From Anas platyrhynchos (Eukaryota > Chordata > Aves > Anseriformes > Anatidae): a stretch of 64,000 nt of DNA. The stretch covers positions 4,005,501-4,069,500 of the forward strand of contig NC_092616.1 in the NCBI RefSeq assembly GCF_047663525.1, given 5' to 3'. The notes below the pieces were generated by a model that saw only the letters and a list, made by a program, of their open reading frames with translations, ran no database searches and was not told where the DNA came from. Position numbers and translations under genes: made by a program. Shown here in pieces: positions 43,227 through 54,010 of the stretch (the first letter of the stretch is position 1; every line of letters begins with the position of its first letter).

Positions 43227-44299
43227 AAATCTCATTTGGTTTCTTCCTGCCCATCTCTCCAGCCGGTCCAGGTCTCGCTGAACGGCAGCACAGCCTTCTG
43301 ACACATCAGCCACTCCTCCCAGCTTTGTGTCATCGGCGTACTTGCTGACGGCAGACACTATTCCCTCATCAAGGTCGTTGATGAAGATGTTGAACAAGAC
43401 TAGACCCAGCAGCCACCCCTGGGGAACACCGCTAGTCACAGGCCTCCAGCCAGACTCTGCTCCTCCGATCACCACCCTCTGAGCTCGGACAGTCAGCCAG
43501 TTCTCAACCCACCTTCCTGTCCCCTCCTCTAGCCCACACTTTCTCAGCTTTGCTAGTAGGATGCCATGGGAGACAGCATCAAAAGCCTTGCTAAAGTCAA
43601 GGTAGATGACATCCACTGCTCTCCCCCCATCTACGCAGCTGGTGATGCCATCATAGAAGGCAACAAGGTTGGTTGAACACGACTTTCCCTTGGTGAATTC
43701 ATGCTGACTACCCCTCATAATCTTCTTCTCTTCCAATTGCTTGGAGATGGCATCCAGAACAAGGTGCTCCAATACCTTTCCAGGGACAGAGGTGAGACTG
43801 ACTGGCCTGTAGTTTCCTGAATCCTCCTTCCTGCCCTTCTTGAAGACTGGAGTGACATTGGCTATCCTCCAGTCTTCAGGCACCTCTCCTGTTCTCCAGG
43901 ACCTTTCAAAGATGATAGAGAGCAGTCTGGCGATCAACTCTGCCAGCTTCCTTAGCACACGTGGATGCATCCCATCGGGACCCATGGATTTGTGTGCGTT
44001 GAGCCCACTCAGATGCTCCTGAACCACTCTCACGTCCACTAGGCAGGAGCCCTCCGTTTCCCAGACACATTGTCCTATTGCCAGGGGCGAGGAGTCCCGG
44101 GGGAGTGTCCTTGAAGCAAAGACTGAAGCAAAGAAAGCATTCAGTATCTCTGCCTTCTCAGCGTCTCCCGTGACCAGGACACCCCCCTCATTCAGCAAGG
44201 GATCCACATTATCCCTAGTCTTCCTCTTGCTGTTTACATACTTGAAAACACCCTTCTTATTATCCTTTATCTCTTTTGCAAGCCTCATCTCTAGGTGGG
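43227..44299 (-). mobile_element. CR1 LINE (host of nested insertions), RT part
   Basis: The minus strand carries a long open stretch from [19 protein letters not shown] through [10 protein letters not shown]-like [16 protein letters not shown] and YADDTKLGG to [10 protein letters not shown]. It continues after the nested CR1 into 41336-42115, and upstream, across the LTR at 44300-44893, into 44899-44930, where KAKAHLE leads into EMRLAKE. The reading frame continues across the LTR once the 5-base duplication is allowed for. Confidence 0.92.
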
Positions 44300-44893
44300 T
44301 GTCGTGGTTTAACCCGGCCGGCAGCTAAACACCACGCAGCCATTCGCTCACCCTCCCCCCTCCCTCTCTGGGACGGGGGAGAGAAATGGAGAGTGAAGCC
44401 CGTGAGTTGAGATAAAGACAGTTTAATAAGACAGGAAAATAATAATAACAAAATAATAATAACAATAATAATAATAATGATACAATGGTGATAATACGAA
44501 AGTAATAGTATGTACAAACAAGTGATGCACAATGCAATTGCTCACCACCCGCTGACCGATGCCCAGCCTAACCCCGAGCAGTCTGGCCCCCTCCCCCCAG
44601 CTAGCCACCCCTATATATTGTTTAGCATGACGTCAGATGGTATGGAATACCCCTTTGGCTAGTTTGGGTCACCTGTCCTGGGTCTGTCCCCTCCCAGCTC
44701 TTACTGCACCCCCAGCCTGCCCGTTGGCAGGACAGAGCAAAAGGCTGAGATGTCCTTGGCTTAGTATAAGCACTGCTCTGCAACAATTAAAGCATCGGGG
44801 TGTTATCAGCACTCTTCTCATCCTAAGCCAAAACACAGCATTCCACCAGCTACTAGGAAGAAAATTAATTCTGTGCTAACTGAAACCAGGACA
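44300..44893 (-). mobile_element. Solo LTR of the young ERVL-type family
   Basis: 594 bases, the same length as the LTR at 14816-15409 and nearly the same sequence by eye, in reverse orientation. Flanked by GTGGG on both sides (44295-44299 and 44894-44898), a 5-base target-site duplication. It landed in a CR1. A solo LTR of this kind normally arises by recombination between the two LTRs of a full element. Recent. Confidence 0.95.
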
Positions 44894-44930
44894 GTGGGCT
44901 TTAGCCTTCCCCTTACTCTTTGATTATACA

Positions 44931-45412
44931 GACACTTACACGGGTGGTTCTCAGAACTAGGGGGACCTTCAAGCTTGCCTGTATTTCAGTTTTCTATCAC
45001 ATCTTTGCTACAGACAACACTCTACTTGTGTTTCTATTTCATCATTTCCTACCTATGTCAAACATTTCTTGTATAGTCATCCCTTGCAGAAGGTGCAACT
45101 TGTTGGAAGCAACTTGGATTTGGCTCACTGTTGAGGACTGTGGAGTTTGCTTGTTAGCTTGTTTGGTGTTAAATGTTGACAAAACAATAACAACCGAGTC
45201 TGTGTGCAACCAGTTGTCTGTGAAAACGAGTTGGGAGTTGGTGCAAAGAAGCTGTAGCATCCACCTACAGATTTCAGTAGGTGATTTTCAGTTCCTGAAA
45301 GCCTCTTCAGTGCTGTACATTTTCTTTACAACGTGAATATTAGTTTTATTTTACTAGTTACTTTAGGCAGTTATACCATATAATCCATCCCGTGACTGTA
45401 GTCACTCAAACT
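44931..45412 (-). repeat. Duplicated block, inverted copy of 26.48-26.86 kb
   Basis: The best-matching part is 45000-45260, with GACTATACAAGAAATGTTTG and GTCCTCAACAGTGAGCCAAA on the minus strand. The remainder to 45412 is AT-rich with no recognised gene. Confidence 0.6.
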
Positions 45413-45650
45413 TCATGACATTTGGAATGTGTTGGGGATATCACATATATTCTCAGGATGAGGTTTATTGAGTGTATGCACATTGTGTAGGGATGCTAAA
45501 TGTTGCATCGTAATCCAGCGTTTAACATACAAACTAATTGTCAGCATAAAGCATAATACAGTAAGTATTAACAGAACAACAACAGGGTGAAGCATCTTGT
45601 TGAAGATTCCCGTGGCAGCTGGTGACCATCCAAAGTGTTCCACCAATGGT
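45413..45650 (-). mobile_element. ERV envelope transmembrane-like fragment (fossil)
   Basis: A minus-strand frame of 77 codons contains a membrane-spanning segment (LHPVVVLLILTVLCFMLTIS) followed by basic residues, after GWSP.ATGIFN-like sequence, which resembles the end of a retroviral envelope TM subunit. Nothing else of that element is recognised with confidence. Broken remnant. Confidence 0.45.
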
Positions 45651-45813
45651 GTTTTTCATCTCTCTTTACTCTTTCCATCACTCAATGTATTTCTTGTACA
45701 TCATGATGGACAGTAATCAGAGTCTTTTGTCCATTTTCTTGAACTTATTCCATCAGCAGCTTTCAAGGTTTTCATTAGGATTTCTCTCAAAGTGGCAAAT
45801 ATTTTGTTCAGTG

Positions 45814-46690
45814 TGTTAGAAATGTCTCAGTTTTCAAAATAGGATTAAATAGAAAAATAGGATTTATTAAAAGAATAGAGGTAAGCAAACAGCGCTGGGT
45901 GCACTGGGAGTCTCCGCTCCACCAGGACGCACACCAGTTACATCAAGTAGCTGATTTTTATGCTCCTAGACTAATACATATTCATTACTACTTCTAAAAA
46001 AACCAGTTTATTATAATTAGCTGCCGGGGTCCAGTCCCTCCTACTGGAGCATGCGCATCAGTCTCCGGTGGTCTCTCTGGGGGTCTCTAGGGGTCTTTCA
46101 TGCTGAAGGCTCGTAGTCTTCCTCTCCAAGTTTTTTTTCTCGTCCTTCCCCTTTGTACTCCCTTGGCACCGTATCAAGTTTATAGAACATCCTCTGCAGG
46201 TCTTGTCTCCCAGCCATCCTTCAGCTTCTTTTTTTCTTCTTCTTAATCTCTTGGCCACCTGGCCAGATATCAGAGGCCTGCATAGAATCCCATAACAGTC
46301 ACTAGTTGTTATTAGTTGTTCTGAAACCCCCAGACATCAAAGACTTCATACAAACACAAATAGCTTTCTTATTGACACTTCACGAGTACTTAAAACATTC
46401 TTCACCAGCCATTCACAGGGACAGTCACACCTATAGCAGTGTTAAGTTAATCTCACATAAGTTAATGTCTCATAAGAAGACAGAAAAAAGGCTGTAACTG
46501 TTAGAAATAGAAGTCCGGAACAACTAAAGCAAACAGGTTCATAAATTTAAGGAGTATTTTCTGAAGACTTGATAAATTGACTAGAATGAGGGGGAGACTG
46601 GGACACACTGCATCTGTGGTTCAAGAATTAAATTGCCAGTGCAGGACCCAGAGTCACACAGGACTGTTCTTTATGGACACGAATTGTTAA
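45814..46690 (-). mobile_element. Class II ERV-like LTR with adjoining 3' internal stretch
   Basis: On the minus strand the LTR runs from TGTTATGGGATTCTATG at 46297 to GACATTTCTAACA at 45814 (484 bases), with a CCTATTT..AATAAATCC poly(A) region near 45850. The preceding 390 bases also match the second copy at 57165-57575, so both copies share the same internal end plus LTR. Broken element. Confidence 0.65.
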
Positions 46691-47440
46691 AACATTCCTA
46701 ACACTCTCAAAGCCTTGAGCAGCCAGTTTCTCCAGGACAATGCTGTGGGAAACAGTTTCAAAAGCCTTACTGAGGTCTAGGTAGACCACATCCACAGCCT
46801 TTCCCTTGTTCACTGAGCACATCACCTTGTTTCAGAAGGAGATCAGATTTGCCAAGCAGGACCTGGCTTTGACAAACCCATGCTGACAGGGCCTGATCAC
46901 CTGGTGGTCCTGTAAGTGTTATGTGATGGTACTCAAGATAATCTGCTCCATGAGTTTCCCCAGCTCAGAGGTCAGACAGACAGGCCTGTAGATAAGAAAA
47001 AGAATAGCAGTTCTCTAACCATTTCCTCATGGATTATGAGGGCTTCATTCTACCAGCTCAGGGGCTGAGTACTAGGGGAACAACTGGTCTTGCTGTAAAA
47101 CAATGAGGTAAAGAATGCACTAAATACCTCAGCCTTTTCATCATCTCTTTTAATTCTGTTTTCCCACATCCAATAAAGGATGATGATTCTCCTTAATTCT
47201 TTCTCTCTTTTTTTTTTTTTCTTACGCATTTATAAAAATAATAATAAACAAAGAAGGAAAGAAAGACAGAAACAAACAAACATCTTTTATTGTTCTTTAA
47301 CAGTAACAGACATATTGAGCTCCAGTTGGGCTTTGGCCCTTCTAATTTTTTTCTTTGCACAGCCTAACAACATTTAGGACTCAGCTTCAGAGAAAATGAC
47401 AGCATACATGAGAAGCGCAGAAAAAGTGGAATTGGGCAGC
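46691..47440 (-). mobile_element. CR1 LINE, RT N-terminal part and upstream
   Basis: The minus strand reads GKAVDVVYLDLSKAFETVSH, a hallmark CR1 RT stretch, and further up the region before RT (AGAATCATCATCCTTTATTGG-like on the minus strand), matching 8395-8725. Several stops and gaps; the 3' half is missing and is replaced by the ERV-like block. Confidence 0.85.
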
Positions 47441-48544
47441 TTTCCGTCTCCACCCTTCTGTGAGCCTCTTCTGCAGCTCAATTCAAATAGTTCCTCCTGT
47501 ATTGTCCAAACTCTCCTGCAACTACTCATCCTGCTATCTTGTGAGAGCACAGTTAGAATGAGACATCTCCCTGCAGACATTAACAGCTGACAGAATGGGT
47601 CATCTGTCCAGGGGAACCTTGACAAACTGCAGAATTTTCCCTAGAGAAACCTCTTGACGTTTACAAGGAGAAGAGCCCAGTCCTGCAACGGAGAAAGAGT
47701 AACCCCACACATCAGGGCAGACTGGGACCCTGCTGAGTGAGCAGTGTCTAGGAGGAGGAGGGCCTGGGCACCACGAGGGATGCCATACGAGCAGTGGTAC
47801 TTGCTCACCAGGAACCAGGCCAGCTTCCTACAGAGCTGCCTTACGAGGAGCATGGCCACCAAGAAAATCTGAGTTATCAGACTCACCTCCAATATGGTGT
47901 GACACCACCTGCACATGGGTGTCCCAGTGTGCAGCTCCTCATTTTCAAGGGCATGGGATAGTGCCCAGAGAGGTTGTGCCAAGGAGGGGTTCAGGGCCTA
48001 AACCACCTTTCCTGTGTAGAGAGGCTGAAACACCTGGGTTTCTCTGGCCCAGTGGCATGGAGCATCTAAGCAGACCAAAAGTAGCCCGAGACTGCCTGAA
48101 GGGTGGTTTTGGAGATGATGTAGCTTTCCTCTGTAGGGGAAAACAACATGAGACAGAAATAATGCCACAAAGTTGACTTCAAGATGTTGAGACTGGACAA
48201 GAAGAGAAAGAAATCCCCATCTCTGTCTACTGAAGGAAGAGCCCTGAGCAATGTGTGAAAGGAAAGGATCTCCCTTCCCAGGGGCTTGGGATCAAGGCCT
48301 GGCCCTAGTGCGTGGTGAAACACATCCAGTTTTCCTACACATCAGTGTCACCATCACATTGCCTTTGTCTCCTTGTCCTCACTGCCTCTAGTGTTCTGCT
48401 CTAACAAGCTCCAAGGGAGGCTGTGTCAGTGCTGGCCCTCATGGGGACACTGCAGGAAACTTGTATCTGATTTGGACTTCTTGAGAGATTTCTTCCATTT
48501 GCTCTCAGTGCCTGAGATCTGTGGGATCATCACCAAAGTTCCCA
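47441..48544. other. Duplicated upstream flank of the fourth OR14 unit
   Basis: No gene. About 47640-47930 resembles 8950-9250, and 48240-48540 resembles 9520-9790 (GCCCTGAGCAATGTGTGAA, later GTCAGTGCTGGCCCT). The frames here have no domain. Confidence 0.6.
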
Positions 48545-48795
48545 GAGGGATGATAACACTGCCTTGGGCTGGGCCTCTGCTGCTGAGCTGGGCCAGGCCC
48601 CTGGGAAAGACAGAGCTCCTGGCAAGAGGGCCCTGGTGCAGAGACAGCTCTGCCCAGAAGAAGCTCCTCTGCACGGTGCAGCAGGGCTGGGGGCACTGCC
48701 TGCAGGCACCCAGGCAGAAAGGGATTCCAGGCAGCCTGGAGGGTGTGAGCAGAGGAGAGCTCGGTGCAGGAGAAACCTTCACAGCTCTGTCCAAG
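48545..48795 (+). other. Predicted non-coding leader exon of the OR14 gene at 50025
   Basis: Contains GCTGAGCTGGGCCAGGCCCC, AGACAGCTCTGCCCAGAAG and GTGCAGCAGGGCTGGGGGCA as in the other copies, and ends at a strong donor, CCAAG|GTAAGT, at 48796. Start approximate. Confidence 0.55.
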
Positions 48796-50002
48796 GTAAG
48801 TCTCTGGCTGCAGGACAGTGCAGGGGAGGTTCCTGGAAGGGGCTCCTGGATCCAGGACATCTCTGCCTGGCCAGGAGCTGCCAGGATGTCTCTCGTGGCT
48901 TGTGCGGTGTGGAGAAGAAGGTGCTGCAGGGCAGCTGCAGGGATGCCCAGGGCTGTGCTGCAGAACGGGGTCTCTGCTGTGTCCCAAAGGCTGTGTGCTG
49001 GGGCAGGGCCTCTGCTGCCTGCCAGGGCTTGGGCAGGGGAAGGGCAGGGCAGGGGATGCCTGCAAAGAGAAGGCACTTTCTGCAGTCTCTGCTCTGATTT
49101 TTGAGCAGGCTCCATGTTAACAATGTGGTTGGATTTGCACAGGTGACTGAGCATCCTATTGCCTTGAACATTGAGACATAAACAGGTTAGTGACGAACCT
49201 GAGAATATCCCTTCCCTTCTCTCTGCTGATAGACTGCACCAGAGCTTTTCTGAGCTGTTCTTTTAGGACCTGCAGACAGGGAGATGTCCCCAGAGCTGTC
49301 TCCATCCCCGGGAGGTGTCTGCAGGGCAGAGCTGGGCACCCAGCGGATGGGATGGGGTCTGTGAGCATGAATGGGAGGAGACGTGGGGACAGAGAAAGAG
49401 GGGCTGGCAGGGACAGCTGAAGGCAGCAGGGACATGGGCAGGCAGTGAGAGGGAGCTGCTGCAGAGCATACTGTAGAGTCTTTGTTATACCTGAGACCCT
49501 TGGTCTGCCCTTGTGAATCAGCACCCTTGCCACGTACTTGTCATTGAATTCTGCACAGCTGTGCTAAAAGGGAGGCATTTCCATCTCCGCTTGGAGCTGG
49601 TACCCTCTCCTCCCAGCACAGCCCAGGTGATTTTTCAGCACAACCTCTGAGTGCAGCCATCCCTCAGCTGAAAGTACTGCAAGCACCCAGCCTTTGGGCA
49701 CGAGGGGATGGACAGAGCAGCCCTCCTGGATGTGACCTCTGGCTGAGGTTTTCCCCCACAGCAATGACATTTACCACTGCAGTGGAGCAGAAGTGGCCCA
49801 CTGGGGGCTGATGGGCAGAGGTGGCTGCTGTGTACAGGACACTCAGCCAGCACAAAGAAGGGCTCCAGACAGGGAGATAGACAAAGATCCTCTTTGGAAA
49901 AGAGAATGTAAGGCTTTAATTGGGAATTAACTGAATTTTGCTCAGAGACCTTACTCTTAACACTCTCTTTCTTTATATATATCTTTGTTTCTCATTTCAC
50001 AG
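48796..50002 (+). other. Predicted leader intron of the OR14 gene at 50025
   Basis: Bounded by GTAAGT and by the acceptor TTTCTCATTTCACAG ending at 50002. Shared intron block at about 49265-49450 and the pre-acceptor block (CTCAGCCAGCAC) near 49842. No coding region recognised. Confidence 0.5.
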
Positions 50003-50024
50003 TCTCCTTGACCAAAGGCAGCAA

Positions 50025-50960
50025 ATGCCCAACAGCAGCTCCATCACTGAGTTCCTCCTCCTGGCATTCGCAGACACACGGGAGCTGCAGCTCCTGCACT
50101 TTGCGCTCTTCCTGGGCATCTACCTGGCTGCCCTCCTGGGCAACGGCCTCATTCTCACCACCATAGCCTGCGACCACCGCCTCCACACCCCCTTGTACTT
50201 CTTCCTCCTCAACCTCGCCCTCCTCGACCTGGGCTGCATCTCCACCACTGTCCCCAAAGCCATGGCCAATTCCCTCTGGGACACCAGGGCTATCTCCTAT
50301 CAAGGATGTGCTGCCCAACTCTTTTTCGTTGCTTTCTTGGTTGGAGCAGAGTATTCCCTTCTCACCGTCATGTCCTATGACCGCTATGTTGCCATCTGCA
50401 AGCCCCTGCACTATGGGACCCTCCTGGGCAGCAGAGCTTGTGCCCAGATGGCAGCAGCTGCCTGGGGCAGTGGCTTTCTCAATGCTATCCTGCACTCAGC
50501 CAGTACATTTTCCCTGCCCCTCTGCCAAGGTAATGCCGTGGACCAGTTCTTCTGTGAAATCCCCCAGATCCTCAAGCTCTCCTGCTCAGATGCCTACCTC
50601 AGGGAAGTTGTGGCACTTGTGTGTAGTGTTTCTTTAGCCTTCGGTTGTTTTGTTTTCATTGTTTTCTCCTATATTCAGATCTTCAGGACCGTGTTCAGGA
50701 TCCCCTCTGAGTTGGGCCAGCACAAAGCCTTTACCACATGCCTCCCTCACCTGGCTGTGGTCTTCCTGTTTATCAGCACTGGCATATTTGCCTACCTGAA
50801 GCCCCCTTCCATCTCCTCCCCATCAATGGATCTTATTGTGGCAGTTCTCTACTCAGTTGTTCCTTCATCACTGAACCCCCTTATCTACAGCATGAGGAAT
50901 CAGGAGCTCAAGGATGCAGTGAGGAAACTCTATGGATACATGCTTCTTCAGAATCAATAA
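50025..50960 (+). CDS. OR14: OR14-like olfactory receptor
   Basis: An intact frame of 311 codons for a class II odorant receptor of the OR14 group. Seen: NSS glycosylation site, GNGLILT in TM1, HTPLYFFL in TM2 (Leu where the family has Met, ATG to TTG), GCAAQLF with the TM3 cysteine, YDRYVAIC, CQGNAVDQFFCE in loop 2, KAFTTCLPHL before TM6 and NPLIYSMRN in TM7. The start at 50025 is chosen because an acceptor ends at 50002 and the protein then aligns with the paralogues; the frame upstream is intronic. TM3 (FVAFLVGAEYSLL) and TM5 differ from the other OR14 genes while TM1-TM2 are nearly the same. No defect seen. Confidence 0.95.
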   Translation: MPNSSSITEFLLLAFADTRELQLLHFALFLGIYLAALLGNGLILTTIACDHRLHTPLYFFLLNLALLDLGCISTTVPKAMANSLWDTRAISYQGCAAQLFFVAFLVGAEYSLLTVMSYDRYVAICKPLHYGTLLGSRACAQMAAAAWGSGFLNAILHSASTFSLPLCQGNAVDQFFCEIPQILKLSCSDAYLREVVALVCSVSLAFGCFVFIVFSYIQIFRTVFRIPSELGQHKAFTTCLPHLAVVFLFISTGIFAYLKPPSISSPSMDLIVAVLYSVVPSSLNPLIYSMRNQELKDAVRKLYGYMLLQNQ

Positions 50961-51150
50961 TGACTTTAAGTTCCCTGATAATTTCAGACACCGTGAATTT
51001 TTTGTTATTATATTTCTCTATAAATATTTTCTCCAAGTTGTTTTGATTTAAATAATGTTATCCTTAACCTGTAACGTGATATTTTTTTGATTTACAATGA
51101 CCAGTCATCAAATCTACCTAAAGAAGAGGGCTTACCATGTACATAAAGAC

Positions 51151-51156
51151 AATAAA
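51151..51156 (+). promoter_or_regulatory. Candidate poly(A) signal AATAAA
   Basis: About 190 bases after the stop codon and just before AGAAGCCATCAGG, the same relation as at 4341-4350 downstream of the first OR14 gene. Confidence 0.5.
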
Positions 51157-53479
51157 GAAGCCATCAGGACTACATCGGTCTCAGCTGCTCTCCCATCTCC
51201 TCTGCAGCTGGGGGTGCAGCCCCAGCAAGCAGGAAGGGCTCAGGGCCCCTGCTGCTTCCCTGGAGCCATGGCCATGGCCAGCAGCAGGACGTGGCCTTTT
51301 CACTGCTGCTCTCTTTTGGCTCTCCTGTGCTCTTGTATCTGTGTTAGTCTTGAGGTCTCATATGCCTTGGTGACAGTCCTGATGTCTCTACAGTGACATC
51401 CCTGTGGCTGCAGGCAGCAGCAGGCAATGTGCAGCCCTGTGTCATAGCTGGCCTACCCGCTAGCACAACAGTAACAAAAGGGGCTGCTCAGGACAAACCC
51501 AGAACCCTGGACACCTCTTCCAAATGTTGTATCAGGAATAGAGCCAAGGGGTTGTTCCCTGCTCTTTTGTATTCTGGGGTTCATCATGGAGTGAAGGACA
51601 CAGGCTGAAAGTCCCAGGGTGGTCCCTAAGGAACCAAGCACTGGGCCAAGAACTCCTTTTGTGGCAGCACATGCCCAAATAGACAACACTGTCCCTTGAA
51701 GTGGGGCAGATGGCCAGTGCTAGGCTGGAGAGGAATATGGAGCTGCCAGGAAATGTCAGGGGATCTGCAGGGACAATGTGCTCAGTGGGAAGTGATTAGA
51801 ACATCATAAAATGAGTGATCATCCAAGAAAAGGTCTGGTAAAGGAAAAGGCAAATCTGAGGAGTCCATGGGCTAACGGAGGGCTCTGCAATGCCAGAAGA
51901 GGTGGTGAAGAGCCAGCAGGCAAAGGCCCATAAGACTGCAGAGTAATTAAGGATAACCATTTTGAAGCTCCGTGGGTGAAGTCTGGTGCAGCACCCACCT
52001 GCCCTTTGTGCCCTTAGAGACACCCCATGGCCCTGCCCAGCACTGCCCTGTGCTGCTGAGCCATCAGGGCAGATGGAAAGGGGCTCAGCAGCAGAGATCC
52101 CCACAGAGTTGAGTCTGCTCCCCACCCTGAGCAGCACAGGCAGAGGGGAGTCCTCTGGGGGTCCCAGGGCACCATATCCGTCTGGCTCTGCACAGCAGCA
52201 CTGCCAGCATGGGGCCCTGAGGGGAATAAGGGGAAGGAAGAAACAACGGCCAGCACAGACACAGTACCCTGGGAAAGGCTCTCTGGGAGCAGGGATGGCC
52301 CCGGGGAAGAGCAGGGCAGCATTTCTGGGCCTGCACTGACGAGTAAAGGAGAAAGGACAAGCTCTTTGTGCAGGCATCTGCTCGGGGCAGGCTGCTCTGT
52401 GCCTGGGCCAGGTCTTTTGTGCTGGCCTGGGGAGCGGGGCTGGCCCTGCGGGGCACAGGCACTCTGTGCTGGGGATCTCCCAGGCAAGAGAGCAGGGCTC
52501 CTGCAGCTTCATGGACCTCCATTTCCTGGCACCATGGACACCTCCTTGCTCAACATATCCAACAGATAAACACGTATTGGCCACCTGCTTTCTCTTCTTC
52601 TAGAAGAATTGGAGGCAGAATAGCAAAAGTAAGTAAAACTCACAAACTGCAAACCACAGAAAGCCTTGATGCTGTGCAAGCACTGCTCAGAAAGAGCAAC
52701 CACAGCTGTGGGTGACCAACACGTCTCTGATCACTTATAAAATACACAGCACCATAGGGGCTGCTCTGCAGAGAGTAACTCCGTCCCAGCCAGAGCCAGT
52801 GCAGGGCCCCTGATGGACAAGAAAGCTCCCTCTGAGCTCAGGAAGGAGACAGGAAGGTGCTAATAAGCAGCAGGACAATTGAGAGCAAGGGGTTGTGGTG
52901 CCCAGGGCACAGAGGCACTCTGCAGGGCTGTGCTGGCCAGTGGGGAGGGCCAGGAGACAGACTTGTGAGAAGGCTGTGAGAAACAAGGAAATGTCTCTGC
53001 CATTGCCCCAGGGCTGCAAGAAATCACTCAATGGATTCCTCTGTCAGGGCTGTGTGAGCCCAGGGGACAACACTGAATGGAGCCCACAGAACGTGACCCT
53101 GTCCAAGGTGGACTGTCCAGAGCTCAAGTGCTCAATCTGGTGTGAGCGGGCTGAAGAGAGCTCTGCAGCTCCAGGGCACACAGCAGCCCCAGCAGAAGAG
53201 TCTGGTGAGTGATTCCTTGCAGCCCTGGGGCAATGGCAATGACCCCATGAGCTGGGTCTGCCTCCCAGCCTGCCCAGCACAGCCCTGCAGAGTGCCTCTG
53301 TGCCCTGGGCACCACAACCCCTTGCTCTGCACAGCAGCACCGCCAGCTGGGGCTCGGGCTGGGGCTGGGAGAGCACTTCCCCTCAGTGTCTTCTAGGCCA
53401 GATTCAGGCACATGGCTTCTGGACGTGAGCGTGATCTTCTCTGTGAGTAAGGAGCTGAGAGACCACCTATAGGACCCTT
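51157..53479. other. Duplicated OR14 3' flank, no gene
   Basis: 51160-51390 resembles 4360-4650 and, inverted, 60900-61220. 51990-52260 resembles 5330-5480 and, inverted, 59200-59410. 53270-53465 resembles 5440-5590. GC-rich frames here are shared flank, not genes. No domains are seen. Confidence 0.6.
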
Positions 53480-53790
53480 GTCCTTACCTTTACTCTCTTG
53501 ATCACCCTGATCCCTGCCCTTAATATTAGCAATAAAATGCTCTGCTTAACTCTACACAATTTCCTGACAGCCTTAAAAAAAACCCTAAACCAAAATACTT
53601 GCCCATACCCAATAAAACACAGACCTGACACCACAAGCAGAACAACAAACCCTCCCATTAAACTTTTGCTTAATCTTTAACCCAGAAAGGTGAGCTCTAG
53701 TCCCTAATCCCATACATGAACACCTAGCACCCAAAGCCCTCATTCCTGTGCATTAACTTCCTCACCTTCAACCCCTCTCCTGACCCTTAA
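53480..53790 (+). repeat. Second degenerate telomere-like tract
   Basis: C-rich sequence with scattered CCCTAA, CCCTTAA, CCCTAATCC and AACCCTAAACC variants, more decayed than 6570-6835 and in the same place relative to the shared blocks. Probably derived from the same ancestral tract. Confidence 0.55.
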
Positions 53791-53802
53791 CTTGAGGTGC
53801 CT

Positions 53803-54010
53803 GGCCCCTTGGGTCAGGGCAGGAACCGTGAGGTTGCTGTGCAGTTACATGGCATTCAAAGGTGAATGGCATTCAAAGGTGAATGCAAGGGGCCATGGAT
53901 CTGATCAGCTTGTGGGCCCCTTGGGTCAGGGCAGGAACCCTGAGGTTGCTGTGCAGTCACATGGTATTCAAAGGTGAATGTGAGGGGCCATGGATCTGAT
54001 CAGCTTGTGG
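53803..54010 (+). repeat. Tandem duplication of a 111-base unit
   Basis: Two copies beginning GGCCCCTTGGGTCAGGGCAGG at 53803 and 53914, each running to ATGGATCTGATCAGCTTGTGG. The first copy holds an additional internal duplication of GGCATTCAAAGGTGAAT. The copy at 6945-7010 has one unit. Confidence 0.9.

Noticed and set aside
49992-50495. Antisense open frames within the OR14 genes (for example 167 codons here, 188 codons at 61814-62380)
   Set aside because: They mirror conserved receptor codons and recur in every paralogue; the sense frame has all the receptor motifs.
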